A stretch of 7,551 nt of DNA from Acidobacteria bacterium UBA6911 (GTDB lineage Bacteria; Acidobacteriota; UBA6911), in contig DKBB01000286.1 in assembly GCA_002451015.1 (NCBI GenBank), positions 7,179 to 14,729 of the forward strand, written 5' to 3'. Below, in pieces: positions 1 through 4,487 of this stretch; position 1 is the stretch's first letter, and every line of letters begins with the position of its first letter. Below the pieces are notes generated by a model. It saw only the letters and a program-made list of their open reading frames with translations, ran no database searches and was not told the DNA's origin. The translations under genes were made by a program, and so were the position numbers.

Positions 1-40
1 TTAGGAAGAAGCTCCGACCTACGGCCGGAGTTCTTCACTG
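1..40 (-). repeat. Dispersed hairpin repeat, copy 1
   Basis: Read on the minus strand, this stretch matches positions 4301-4337 on the plus strand at 33 of 37 bases. It folds as GAAG, a two-base AA bulge, CTCCGGCC, a three-base loop, GGTCGGAG and CTTC. The two copies differ at two stem positions, and both differences keep pairing (T-A versus T-G, and A-T versus G-T), so the structure appears conserved. The copy may continue beyond the window edge. It looks like a REP or MITE-like intergenic repeat. No transposase partner is visible here. Confidence 0.6.
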
Positions 41-235
41 TATCGAACAGTTGAAAAATGGCGGAGGCGGCTAATCGGAACCAATCCTTGACTGCGGTTG
101 TCGACAATCGACCGCCGCCGGCCTCTGTGCCATGGAACCGGGCAATGAACCCTATGGGAAGCAGGCTGCCGCCAGAAGAAAATGATGCCGCAACCATTTC
201 CCCAAAACAAAGGTATATTAAAGCATGCCGTGCCT
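41..235. other. Non-coding leader, nothing recognised
   Basis: With the repeats on either side, no gene is supported from position 1 to the first coding region, more than 300 bases. The open minus-strand frame at 19-210 runs into the hairpin repeat and shows no family resemblance. A weak long-range inverted repeat joins a GGCGGAGGCGGC stretch near 60-72 to GCCGCCGGCCTC near 114-125, and TTGTCGACAA near 99-108 is a small palindrome. I assign no function to either. Confidence 0.4.
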
Positions 236-250
236 AATTCTTCCGATAAA
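236..250 (+). promoter_or_regulatory. Recurrent motif AATTCTTCCGATAAA, site A
   Basis: This 15-base string occurs identically at 4413-4427, and its core ATTCTTCCGAT recurs at 1476-1486. All three lie upstream of plus-strand genes. The TCCGATAA part resembles the -10 element of sigma-28 type promoters (GCCGATAA), but no convincing -35 element sits at the right spacing, so the promoter reading is an inference. It could instead be a protein-binding site or part of a larger dispersed repeat. Confidence 0.4.
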
Positions 251-356
251 AGGTACTATGTGGTTCTGGATATATTTCTTTGAGAGGTTTTTCTATAGAA
301 TTAGTGCAGGTTGCTGTTAAATTATCACTTTGATAGTAATGGAAATTAACAACACA

Positions 357-1283
357 ATGACTTTTACAGCGGTTAGGATGCGTCCTTTCATTTTTCTTCC
401 CACTATCATTTTTCTGGTTTTCTGTGCAACAGCACCTGCCCAAACACAAACTGTCGAGTATTTTACATTGGAGACAGAGGGCTTCTGCTGGCTGCAGGAA
501 TGCGAGGCGAATGATTCGATCTTTCATTCCCCGGTTGTGCATCTCCCGGAAATGGGTTCAAATTTTCCGTCGCACAAAAGCTATGACCAATCTGCCGGTT
601 TTTATTCAAATATTAATCCGTCTATAAAACCGCGCATCAAACTACAATCCGACCAATACTTCACACAGATCGCTGAAAATCAGAATTTTGCTTTCGTGGA
701 ACAGTGGCCTAAAAGTAATCCTGAAGTCGCCCGATACGATTTATTTCGAAACGAGGATAAAGGCTTCGGCACCAAGCTACTTCGAGCATCAGCCATAACG
801 CACACATTCCAGGCAATCAACCTGATATTGATGATCCAGTTTCCGGACCATTTTAATTACTCCATCAGTTCGTGGGCTGAGGCAAAAAGCAACCTGAAAC
901 GGGCATGGACCACTTCACCGGTCTGGGACAAAGATCCCTGGACGACCAATTTCATCGGCCACCCCTACGTTGGGAGCTTTTATTATAATATGCTCCGCAG
1001 CCAGGGAGCCTCCCCAGGCGCTTCTCTGCTCTTTTCTACCGGACAATCTCTTATCTGGGAATTTGTGATCGAGGCCGTAGCCGAACAGCCTTCCATCCAG
1101 GATTTGCTCCTTACTTCAACCTTGGGATCCGTCATGGGTGAATTCGCGCATAGAGCAACGATCAGGCTGAATCAAAATGGATTTTCGACCTTTGAAAAAA
1201 TTCTGATTACATTTATCAACCCGTCTTATGTAATCAATAATGGATATAGAAAACGTCATCTGCCGTACAATTCTTATTTCTAA
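357..1283 (+). CDS. DUF3943 domain protein, exported
   Basis: This is a 308-residue protein of the DUF3943 family, which has no known biochemical function and is typical of Gram-negative FCB bacteria. Residues 1-28 form a signal peptide: a short n-region with two arginines, a hydrophobic FIFLPTIIFLVF core, and APA before Q29. The family signature lies in the C-terminal half: a tryptophan-rich WTTSPVWDKDPWTTN stretch, then GHPYVGSFYYN (near 201-211), IWEF and EQPSIQDLL (near 233-251), GSVMGEF (near 257-263) and FINPSY (near 286-291). The product is probably periplasmic or outer-membrane associated. The start is uncertain: TTG at 330, ATG at 339 and ATG at 378 are in frame and none has a Shine-Dalgarno sequence. 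I chose 357 because it gives a compact signal peptide. It stands alone, with the next gene 344 bases away. Confidence 0.75.
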   Translation: MTFTAVRMRPFIFLPTIIFLVFCATAPAQTQTVEYFTLETEGFCWLQECEANDSIFHSPVVHLPEMGSNFPSHKSYDQSAGFYSNINPSIKPRIKLQSDQYFTQIAENQNFAFVEQWPKSNPEVARYDLFRNEDKGFGTKLLRASAITHTFQAINLILMIQFPDHFNYSISSWAEAKSNLKRAWTTSPVWDKDPWTTNFIGHPYVGSFYYNMLRSQGASPGASLLFSTGQSLIWEFVIEAVAEQPSIQDLLLTSTLGSVMGEFAHRATIRLNQNGFSTFEKILITFINPSYVINNGYRKRHLPYNSYF

Positions 1284-1449
1284 TCTCCTTGACTGCACAC
1301 CATCACCTTAAAAAGGAAGCGGCACGGATATCTGCCGTTTGCGCGGTTCATTCATTAAAACACGGGGAAATGAACATCTCCTATTATTGAAAAAATGCAT
1401 CCCTTCCCTGAAAACGGGAGGATCCCCTTAGGACAATTGTCCGCAAATC

Positions 1450-1472
1450 CAGGGAAAAAATCCCTGATTTTT
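1450..1472 (+). terminator. Rho-independent terminator-like hairpin
   Basis: CAGGGA at 1450-1455 pairs perfectly with TCCCTG at 1461-1466 across an AAAAA loop, followed one base later by five T (1468-1472). This is a compact intrinsic-terminator shape on the plus strand. It lies 166 bases past the stop of the DUF3943 gene, so it would end a long 3' untranslated region or an unannotated transcript. Confidence 0.5.
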
Positions 1473-1475
1473 GTC

Positions 1476-1486
1476 ATTCTTCCGAT
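1476..1486 (+). promoter_or_regulatory. Recurrent motif core ATTCTTCCGAT, site C
   Basis: This is the third occurrence of the motif seen at 236-250 and 4413-4427, here with only the 11-base core conserved and followed by GTTT rather than AAA. It starts four bases after the T-run of the 1450-1472 hairpin and 142 bases before the barrel gene. The order hairpin, motif, gene is the same as at site B. Confidence 0.3.
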
Positions 1487-1574
1487 GTTTTTTTGATTTC
1501 GACACCGGAATCTTATTGTTTATCAATACTTTGAAGATTTCGGAATCGATTTTGCATTTGGAAAAGCGTTTGGG

Positions 1575-1600
1575 TGACCTTAGGTCATGTGTGCTTAGGT
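1575..1600 (+). promoter_or_regulatory. TTAGGT palindrome and repeat, possible operator
   Basis: TGACCTTAGGTCA (1575-1587) is a perfect inverted repeat with a one-base centre, and the half-site CTTAGGT recurs at 1594-1600, 15 bases further on. It lies 28-53 bases before the barrel gene start, where a regulator could act. Similar TTAGGT and ACCTAA half-sites flank 5555-5575. Binding is inferred from symmetry only. Confidence 0.3.
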
Positions 1601-1627
1601 TAAAGAAATTAAAGGAGCCGAAAACAA

Positions 1628-2110
1628 ATGCACAAGATTTTCTCATTCAATAAAAAAGCTGTTTTGTTCCTGGGAATGATGATTGGTTTTGGCACCTGCA
1701 GTGCAATGGCCCAGATGGAATTTGGTGTGCGCGCTGGTGCCAGTATGGATCCCGACCAGTTTCATTTCGGCGGCCATGCCATAACCGAACCCCTGATGGA
1801 AAATTTCACCTTCCGCCCAAACCTGGAGATAGGGGTCGGGAACGATGTTACCGCTATTACCGTAAATTTCGAGTTCGCCTATCAGATTCCGTTCCCGAAA
1901 CAGCAATTTTCCATCTATGTGGGTGCAGGACCGGCATTAAATATTTACCGATTTGGTGATTCCTTCCCGCAAAGTGACGACTGGGATACGGGGGGCGGCT
2001 TTAATATAATGTTCGGAATCGAACACAGGAACGGGCTTATGGGAGAATTAAAAGTCGGAACAATAGACAGCCCGGAAGTTAAATTTACCGTTGGGTACAC
2101 ATTCCGCTAG
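1628..2110 (+). CDS. Small outer-membrane beta-barrel protein
   Basis: This 160-residue protein is predicted to sit in the outer membrane as a small beta-barrel. Residues 1-28 are a signal peptide with two lysines, a hydrophobic AVLFLGMMIGFG core and a cleavage site after AMA. The mature part alternates polar and non-polar residues in short glycine-bounded strands, for example FGVRAGAS (32-39), LEIGVGNDVTAITVNFEFAY (66-85), FSIYVGAGPALNIYRF (94-109), FNIMFGIEHR (125-134) and VKFTVGYTFR at the C-terminus. That pattern is typical of OmpA-like or OMP_b-brl porin-fold proteins. About 130 mature residues suggests eight strands or fewer. The start is well supported: AAAGGAG at 1611-1617 lies ten bases before ATG. 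It is encoded alone and converges on the minus-strand lipoprotein gene 145 bases away. The ligand or cargo cannot be inferred. Confidence 0.7.
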   Translation: MHKIFSFNKKAVLFLGMMIGFGTCSAMAQMEFGVRAGASMDPDQFHFGGHAITEPLMENFTFRPNLEIGVGNDVTAITVNFEFAYQIPFPKQQFSIYVGAGPALNIYRFGDSFPQSDDWDTGGGFNIMFGIEHRNGLMGELKVGTIDSPEVKFTVGYTFR

Positions 2111-2255
2111 TCATCGACGTCCCGGGATTGATCCTATTTCACAATTACGCAGTGCACTCAATTTTATCCCTTCCGGCTTCGTTCTTCCTTCAACCGATTA
2201 AGTCGTTAGGAAATTTTAGAATCGGCAGCACAGGTTTCTTGCCAAAACCCTAAAA

Positions 2256-3089
2256 CTATTCTCTTATTAATTTTACCCAAATTGGAATGTGGTCACTCGC
2301 CCTGGATTCTTCTACTTTCCCGGTCTCCACCAGTTGAAATCCTTTGCTGAAAATATGATCTGCCCGGAATCCGAAGGGCCAGGCTTTCACAGTTTTACCA
2401 AGCCCTTTTGTTGCCCGGATGTAGCCATAATGAGTGAATTTTTCTTCCAGGTTCTCAAGATTTCCACCCGTTAAGGTATTAAAATCGCCCCCGACGATAA
2501 CAAGCGGATAGTCTTCCGGAATGCTGTTCAGGATGGTGTCCGCCTGTAACATGCGTTTTTCTTCTCCCGACCACAACGTGGCCAGATGAGTGCTGCATAC
2601 AAAAACTTCAAACGCACCGATATCGACAACGGCTAATAGAGCAATCCTTCGTGTATGTATGCGGGAACCTTCGAAGGGCAATATCACTTTATTATCGAAC
2701 GTAATGGGCCATTTGGCTAAAACGGCATTGCCGAAATCTTTATTGTGGTGGGGATGAATGTTGGCAGGATAATACACATAGTTGTACCGGAGCGCTTTTG
2801 CAATCAGGCGGGTATCTTCATTGTCCATTTCCTGCAGTAAAATGATGTCGGCATTTTTTATCGGTTCATAGGCGTTTAGTTCGAATTTTGCGCGACTAAT
2901 TTTATCCGAGAATTTGATATTAAAAGACACCACCGTCAACATATCGTTAAAGACAGGTATATTTTCAGTGAATGAGCCGGAATAGCGCGGGCTGAAAGGT
3001 TCCAGATAATTTACAGCCGTGCGGCATGAAATCAGCGTTGCTGCGCAAAAACCCGTTAAACAAACTTGCAAAATCATTTTAGAAATCAT
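2256..3089 (-). CDS. Endonuclease/exonuclease/phosphatase-fold lipoprotein
   Basis: This 277-residue enzyme has the metal-dependent EEP fold shared by DNase I, exonuclease III, sphingomyelinases and inositol phosphatases. It carries a lipoprotein signal: lysine 4, a hydrophobic stretch and a LISC lipobox with C22 as the lipidated residue. It should therefore be anchored outside the cytoplasm; +2 is arginine, not the retention aspartate. The catalytic motifs look complete and in order: N57 in SFNIKF, E87 in LLQEMD, GNAVLAKWP (120-128), H168 in STHLA, D202 and N204 in GGDFNT, DH at 244-245 in RADHIF, and SDH at 265-267. The substrate (extracellular nucleic acid, phospholipid or phosphoester) cannot be told from sequence. 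The start at 3089 is preferred over an in-frame ATG four codons later because it keeps lysine in the n-region. No Shine-Dalgarno sequence is visible. Several inverted repeats lie in its upstream region. Confidence 0.85.
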   Translation of the reverse strand: MISKMILQVCLTGFCAATLISCRTAVNYLEPFSPRYSGSFTENIPVFNDMLTVVSFNIKFSDKISRAKFELNAYEPIKNADIILLQEMDNEDTRLIAKALRYNYVYYPANIHPHHNKDFGNAVLAKWPITFDNKVILPFEGSRIHTRRIALLAVVDIGAFEVFVCSTHLATLWSGEEKRMLQADTILNSIPEDYPLVIVGGDFNTLTGGNLENLEEKFTHYGYIRATKGLGKTVKAWPFGFRADHIFSKGFQLVETGKVEESRASDHIPIWVKLIRE

Positions 3090-3107
3090 TTTATTACAAT
3101 GCCGTCC

Positions 3108-3131
3108 GAATCCAGCCTCAGGTTTGGATTC
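3108..3131 (-). promoter_or_regulatory. Hairpin 18 bases before lipoprotein start
   Basis: GAATCCA at 3108-3114 and TGGATTC at 3125-3131 form a perfect seven-base-pair stem with a ten-base loop, extendable by one G-T pair. It ends 18 bases upstream of the ATG at 3089 on the minus strand. It could be an operator or a 5' leader hairpin limiting ribosome access. No family is recognised. Confidence 0.35.
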
Positions 3132-3152
3132 TGCTCGACCAGCATACTTTAT

Positions 3153-3191
3153 CGCATCTGATCCAATAGCCAGTCGATGCGCTGAGGATCA
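3153..3191 (-). promoter_or_regulatory. Two interlocked inverted repeats
   Basis: CGCATC (3153-3158) pairs with GATGCG (3176-3181), and the directly following TGATCC (3159-3164) pairs with GGATCA (3186-3191). The arms interleave, giving pseudoknot topology in RNA or overlapping operators in DNA. Having no base between the two 5' arms makes a classical pseudoknot sterically awkward. It lies in the upstream region of the lipoprotein gene. Confidence 0.3.
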
Positions 3192-3213
3192 ACACTCGGA
3201 CGAATGAGTTACT

Positions 3214-3245
3214 GGCCGACTTGCATTCGCTACTGCAGGTCGGCC
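3214..3245. repeat. Strong 12-bp hairpin beside IS3 remnant
   Basis: GGCCGACTTGCA (3214-3225) and TGCAGGTCGGCC (3234-3245) form a twelve-pair stem with a single T-G wobble and an eight-base loop. It ends two bases from the edge of the IS3 remnant. Nothing T-rich follows on either strand, so it is not a canonical terminator. A competing pair, CGAATG (3201-3206) with CATTCG (3224-3229), could form instead. It may be a palindromic target site or an unrelated repeat. Confidence 0.45.
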
Positions 3246-3298
3246 CTTTGAACCGCCCTCTCTCTTACTTCATGGGAATATCTCTTTCTTATTTTCAT
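3230..3298 (-). pseudogene. IS3-family OrfA start, truncated
   Basis: This open frame encodes 22 residues starting MKIRKRYSHEVRERAVQ. The KRYSxExRERAV pattern is the usual beginning of IS3-family OrfA proteins, just ahead of the helix-turn-helix (Transposase_8). After Q17 the similarity stops, and the frame ends five codons later in unrelated DNA. A GAGAGGAT ribosome-site-like sequence lies shortly upstream of the ATG, so the original translation start is preserved. The piece cannot make a working transposase: the rest of OrfA and all of OrfB, with the DDE catalytic domain, are missing. Confidence 0.6.
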
Positions 3299-3349
3299 GA
3301 CTCTATCCTCTCAAATAATAGAGTCTCCGGCAATCCCGGGGCGGTTCAA
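3248..3349 (-). mobile_element. Internally deleted IS3-family element, about 102 bp
   Basis: Read on the minus strand, the segment begins TTGAACCGCCCCGGG, a terminal sequence I associate with IS3-family elements. It continues through a short leader and the first codons of OrfA, and ends in GGGCGGTTCAA. The ends pair over 12 bases (3248-3259 with 3338-3349), eleven Watson-Crick and one T-G. The last eleven bases also encode RAVQ of the transposase. The leader holds an eight-pair hairpin, GACTCTAT (3299-3306) with ATAGAGTC (3318-3325), overlapping the ribosome site. No matching 3-5 bp target duplication was found. It would need a transposase in trans to move. Confidence 0.6.
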
Positions 3350-3473
3350 CTTCAAGTATACGGGCAATTATGATTCCTAGCTACGTGGTATGCCGGTTTT
3401 TTGAAATCTCCCATCTATGAGTAGAAAGTGCAGGTTAAGAGGAAGCGTCCTAATTAAGAAATGGAGATTTGGG
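3350..3473. other. Non-coding spacer before DUF3127 gene
   Basis: No gene is seen between the IS3 remnant and the DUF3127 promoter region. A run of six T at 3397-3402 follows TGCCGG, but the only nearby partner arm is short and mismatched (GGCA at 3363-3366). The six-base arm CCGGCA at 3327-3332 pairs better but lies inside the IS remnant. I do not call a terminator here. Confidence 0.35.
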
Positions 3474-3502
3474 TTGAAATCCCCGGCAACATGTTTGATA
3501 GT
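3474..3502 (+). promoter_or_regulatory. Candidate sigma-70 type promoter
   Basis: TTGAAA (3474-3479) and GATAGT (3497-3502) are spaced by 17 bases and match the -35 and -10 consensus at five and four of six positions. Transcription would start near 3509 and give a leader of about 20 bases before the DUF3127 start at 3529. The match is suggestive only. Confidence 0.35.
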
Positions 3503-3528
3503 TGCTCGCTTTAATACTGGAGAGAACC

Positions 3529-3873
3529 ATGGCATATGAATTGACCGGAAAAGTGAAACTGGTTCAGGATCCGCAGACCTTCTCGAGCGGGTTTACCAAG
3601 CGGGAGATGGTGGTGACCGTCGAGGATGGGAAATATTCTCAGGACATCAATCTGGAGTTTCTGCAAGATAAAGTGAGTCTACTAGACAGCGTGTCTGAAG
3701 GGCAGAAAATCAAGGTGTTTTTCGACATCCGCGGCCGTGAATACAACGGGCGTTATTTCAACAACCTTGTAGGCTGGAAGATCGAAACCGAAGAGAGTGC
3801 GACCGATGACCAGCCGCCGATTCCGGACGACGCCGCAGCGCCGGAAGAATTTGATGATGATATTCCATTTTAG
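3529..3873 (+). CDS. DUF3127 OB-fold-like protein with SSB-type C-terminal tail
   Basis: This 114-residue cytoplasmic protein belongs to the uncharacterised DUF3127 family. Residues 1-86 hold the conserved core: MAYELTGKV, a KREMVVTVEDGKYSQDINLEF strand pair, GQKIKVFFDIRGREYNGRYFNNLVGWKIE. This looks like a five-strand OB-type fold. A low-complexity acidic linker (87-107) leads to FDDDIPF, the same last seven residues as the E. coli SSB peptide that docks RecQ, RecO, PriA, exonuclease I and other genome-maintenance proteins. This suggests, but does not prove, a single-strand DNA or replication/repair role. The start is set by GGAG at 3519-3522, six bases before ATG; an in-frame ATG at 3502 would add nine residues unlike the family. 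It is monocistronic, with an IS3 remnant about 180 bases upstream. Confidence 0.85.
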   Translation: MAYELTGKVKLVQDPQTFSSGFTKREMVVTVEDGKYSQDINLEFLQDKVSLLDSVSEGQKIKVFFDIRGREYNGRYFNNLVGWKIETEESATDDQPPIPDDAAAPEEFDDDIPF

Positions 3874-3894
3874 GACTTATGCAAGTAAGACCCA

Positions 3895-3913
3895 TCTTCC
3901 CAAATAGGGGAGA
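3895..3913 (+). terminator. Weak hairpin after DUF3127 gene
   Basis: TCTTCCC (3895-3901) pairs with GGGGAGA (3907-3913) with one T-G wobble and an AAATA loop, 22 bases after the stop codon. The position suits an end-of-transcript hairpin. The following GTTAAGC has no T-run, so intrinsic termination is doubtful. Confidence 0.25.
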
Positions 3914-4300
3914 GTTAAGCACAAGGGTTCATTGGCATTGCAGGTTTCCGGGAAAATGAGCTGACAATTATTGGTAACCTGGATATTGTATATTTGATGA
4001 TACATAGGATTGGATGTGTTTCAGGGACGCGTTTCGCAACCGGGTTTTGGAGACTGCGTTCTATTCCGGAATCATTGTGTTTAAGAAGGCTTGTTCACAC
4101 TACCCGGTAGAATGGTGTGCGATAACCAGATTTGCCCACCGCTCCCCCTTTGCTTTGATTTCAGTGGTACGACCTGTTGCAAAGATAGCAGGGAACGGCC
4201 ATACAGCCGGCCTCTGTTACTCACCCATAGGGTAGAGGTATCTGTAACGGACTAAAACGATAAGAAACCCCTTATTGCAAAAGTTTTTCCGCTAATTCTT
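3914..4300. other. Large intergenic region, no gene recognised
   Basis: Nearly 390 bases carry no convincing coding region on either strand. An open plus-strand frame at 4014-4235 has a composition unlike the neighbouring proteins, no ribosome site and no family resemblance. Around 4216-4248, GTTAC and GTAAC arms enclose a small ACCC-ATA-GGGT hairpin. The 12-base string GCCGGCCTCTGT at 4205-4216 also occurs in the first intergenic region near 117-128. This may be decayed coding or repeat DNA. Confidence 0.4.
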
Positions 4301-4337
4301 CAGTGAAGAACTCCGACCGCAGGTCGGGGCTTCTGCC
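4301..4337 (+). repeat. Dispersed hairpin repeat, copy 2
   Basis: This copy matches positions 4-40 read on the minus strand at 33 of 37 bases. The stem is GAAG (4305-4308) with CTTC (4330-4333), a two-base bulge, then CTCCGACC (4311-4318) with GGTCGGGG (4322-4329). Unlike copy 1, it is preceded by a mirrored TTCTTCA, making TTCTTCAGTGAAGAA at 4296-4310 a palindrome. It lies about 150 bases before the deacetylase gene. Confidence 0.6.
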
Positions 4338-4352
4338 CCCAAACTCCCAACT

Positions 4353-4394
4353 GCCGGAATTCCCCAGCCAAAGGTTGGGGAATTCCGGCTTTTT
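4353..4394 (+). terminator. Very strong terminator-like hairpin
   Basis: GCCGGAATTCCCCA (4353-4366) pairs perfectly with TGGGGAATTCCGGC (4376-4389). The stem continues inward by GCC with GGT, giving 17 pairs around an AAA loop. Five T follow at 4390-4394. By shape this is an intrinsic terminator on the plus strand, but the nearest upstream gene ends almost 500 bases earlier. It may insulate the deacetylase gene, or be a second repeat unit placed next to the hairpin repeat at 4301-4337. Confidence 0.55.
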
Positions 4395-4412
4395 ACCGTA
4401 ATCAACTGCGGC

Positions 4413-4427
4413 AATTCTTCCGATAAA
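4413..4427 (+). promoter_or_regulatory. Recurrent motif AATTCTTCCGATAAA, site B
   Basis: This is identical over 15 bases to site A at 236-250. It lies 18 bases after the T-run of the strong hairpin at 4353-4394 and 60 bases before the deacetylase start, a sensible place for a promoter or regulator site. The TCCGATAA part resembles a sigma-28 -10 element; no -35 match is present at standard spacing. Confidence 0.4.
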
Positions 4428-4487
4428 TTTCATAGCATGGTGTTCGAATCTGGCAATCATTTCGACTTGAAAGGGATTGAATGTCGA

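Larger units (their letters stand above)
1284..1627. other. Long non-coding spacer with palindromes
   Basis: No gene is seen in these 344 bases. The spacer holds a perfect 12-base palindrome GGACAATTGTCC at 1431-1442, a terminator-like hairpin at 1450-1472, the ATTCTTCCGAT motif at 1476-1486, and an inverted repeat TGACCTTAGGTCA at 1575-1587. The short open frames on both strands have no recognisable product. The last half probably serves as promoter and leader of the barrel gene. Confidence 0.5.

Noticed and set aside
19..210. 63-codon minus-strand open frame
   Set aside because: It overlaps the hairpin repeat at 1-40, is rich in Arg, His and Trp, and has no ribosome site or family resemblance.
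236..250. Firm call of a sigma-28 (FliA) promoter at TCCGATAA
   Set aside because: No TAAA-type -35 element lies at the required distance at this site or at 4413-4427, and no motility gene is nearby.
3135..3195. Minus-strand peptide RPSVDPQRIDWLLDQMR as a gene end
   Set aside because: It looks protein-like, but there is no upstream start or longer homologous frame: a stop and the IS3 remnant precede it.
3495..3517. TTGATA and TAATAC as a promoter for the DUF3127 gene
   Set aside because: The spacer is only 11 bases and the -10 lies almost on the ribosome site; the 3474-3502 pair has correct spacing.
4014..4235. 73-codon plus-strand open frame
   Set aside because: There is no Shine-Dalgarno sequence, the Cys- and aromatic-rich composition is unlike the neighbours, and no motif is recognisable.
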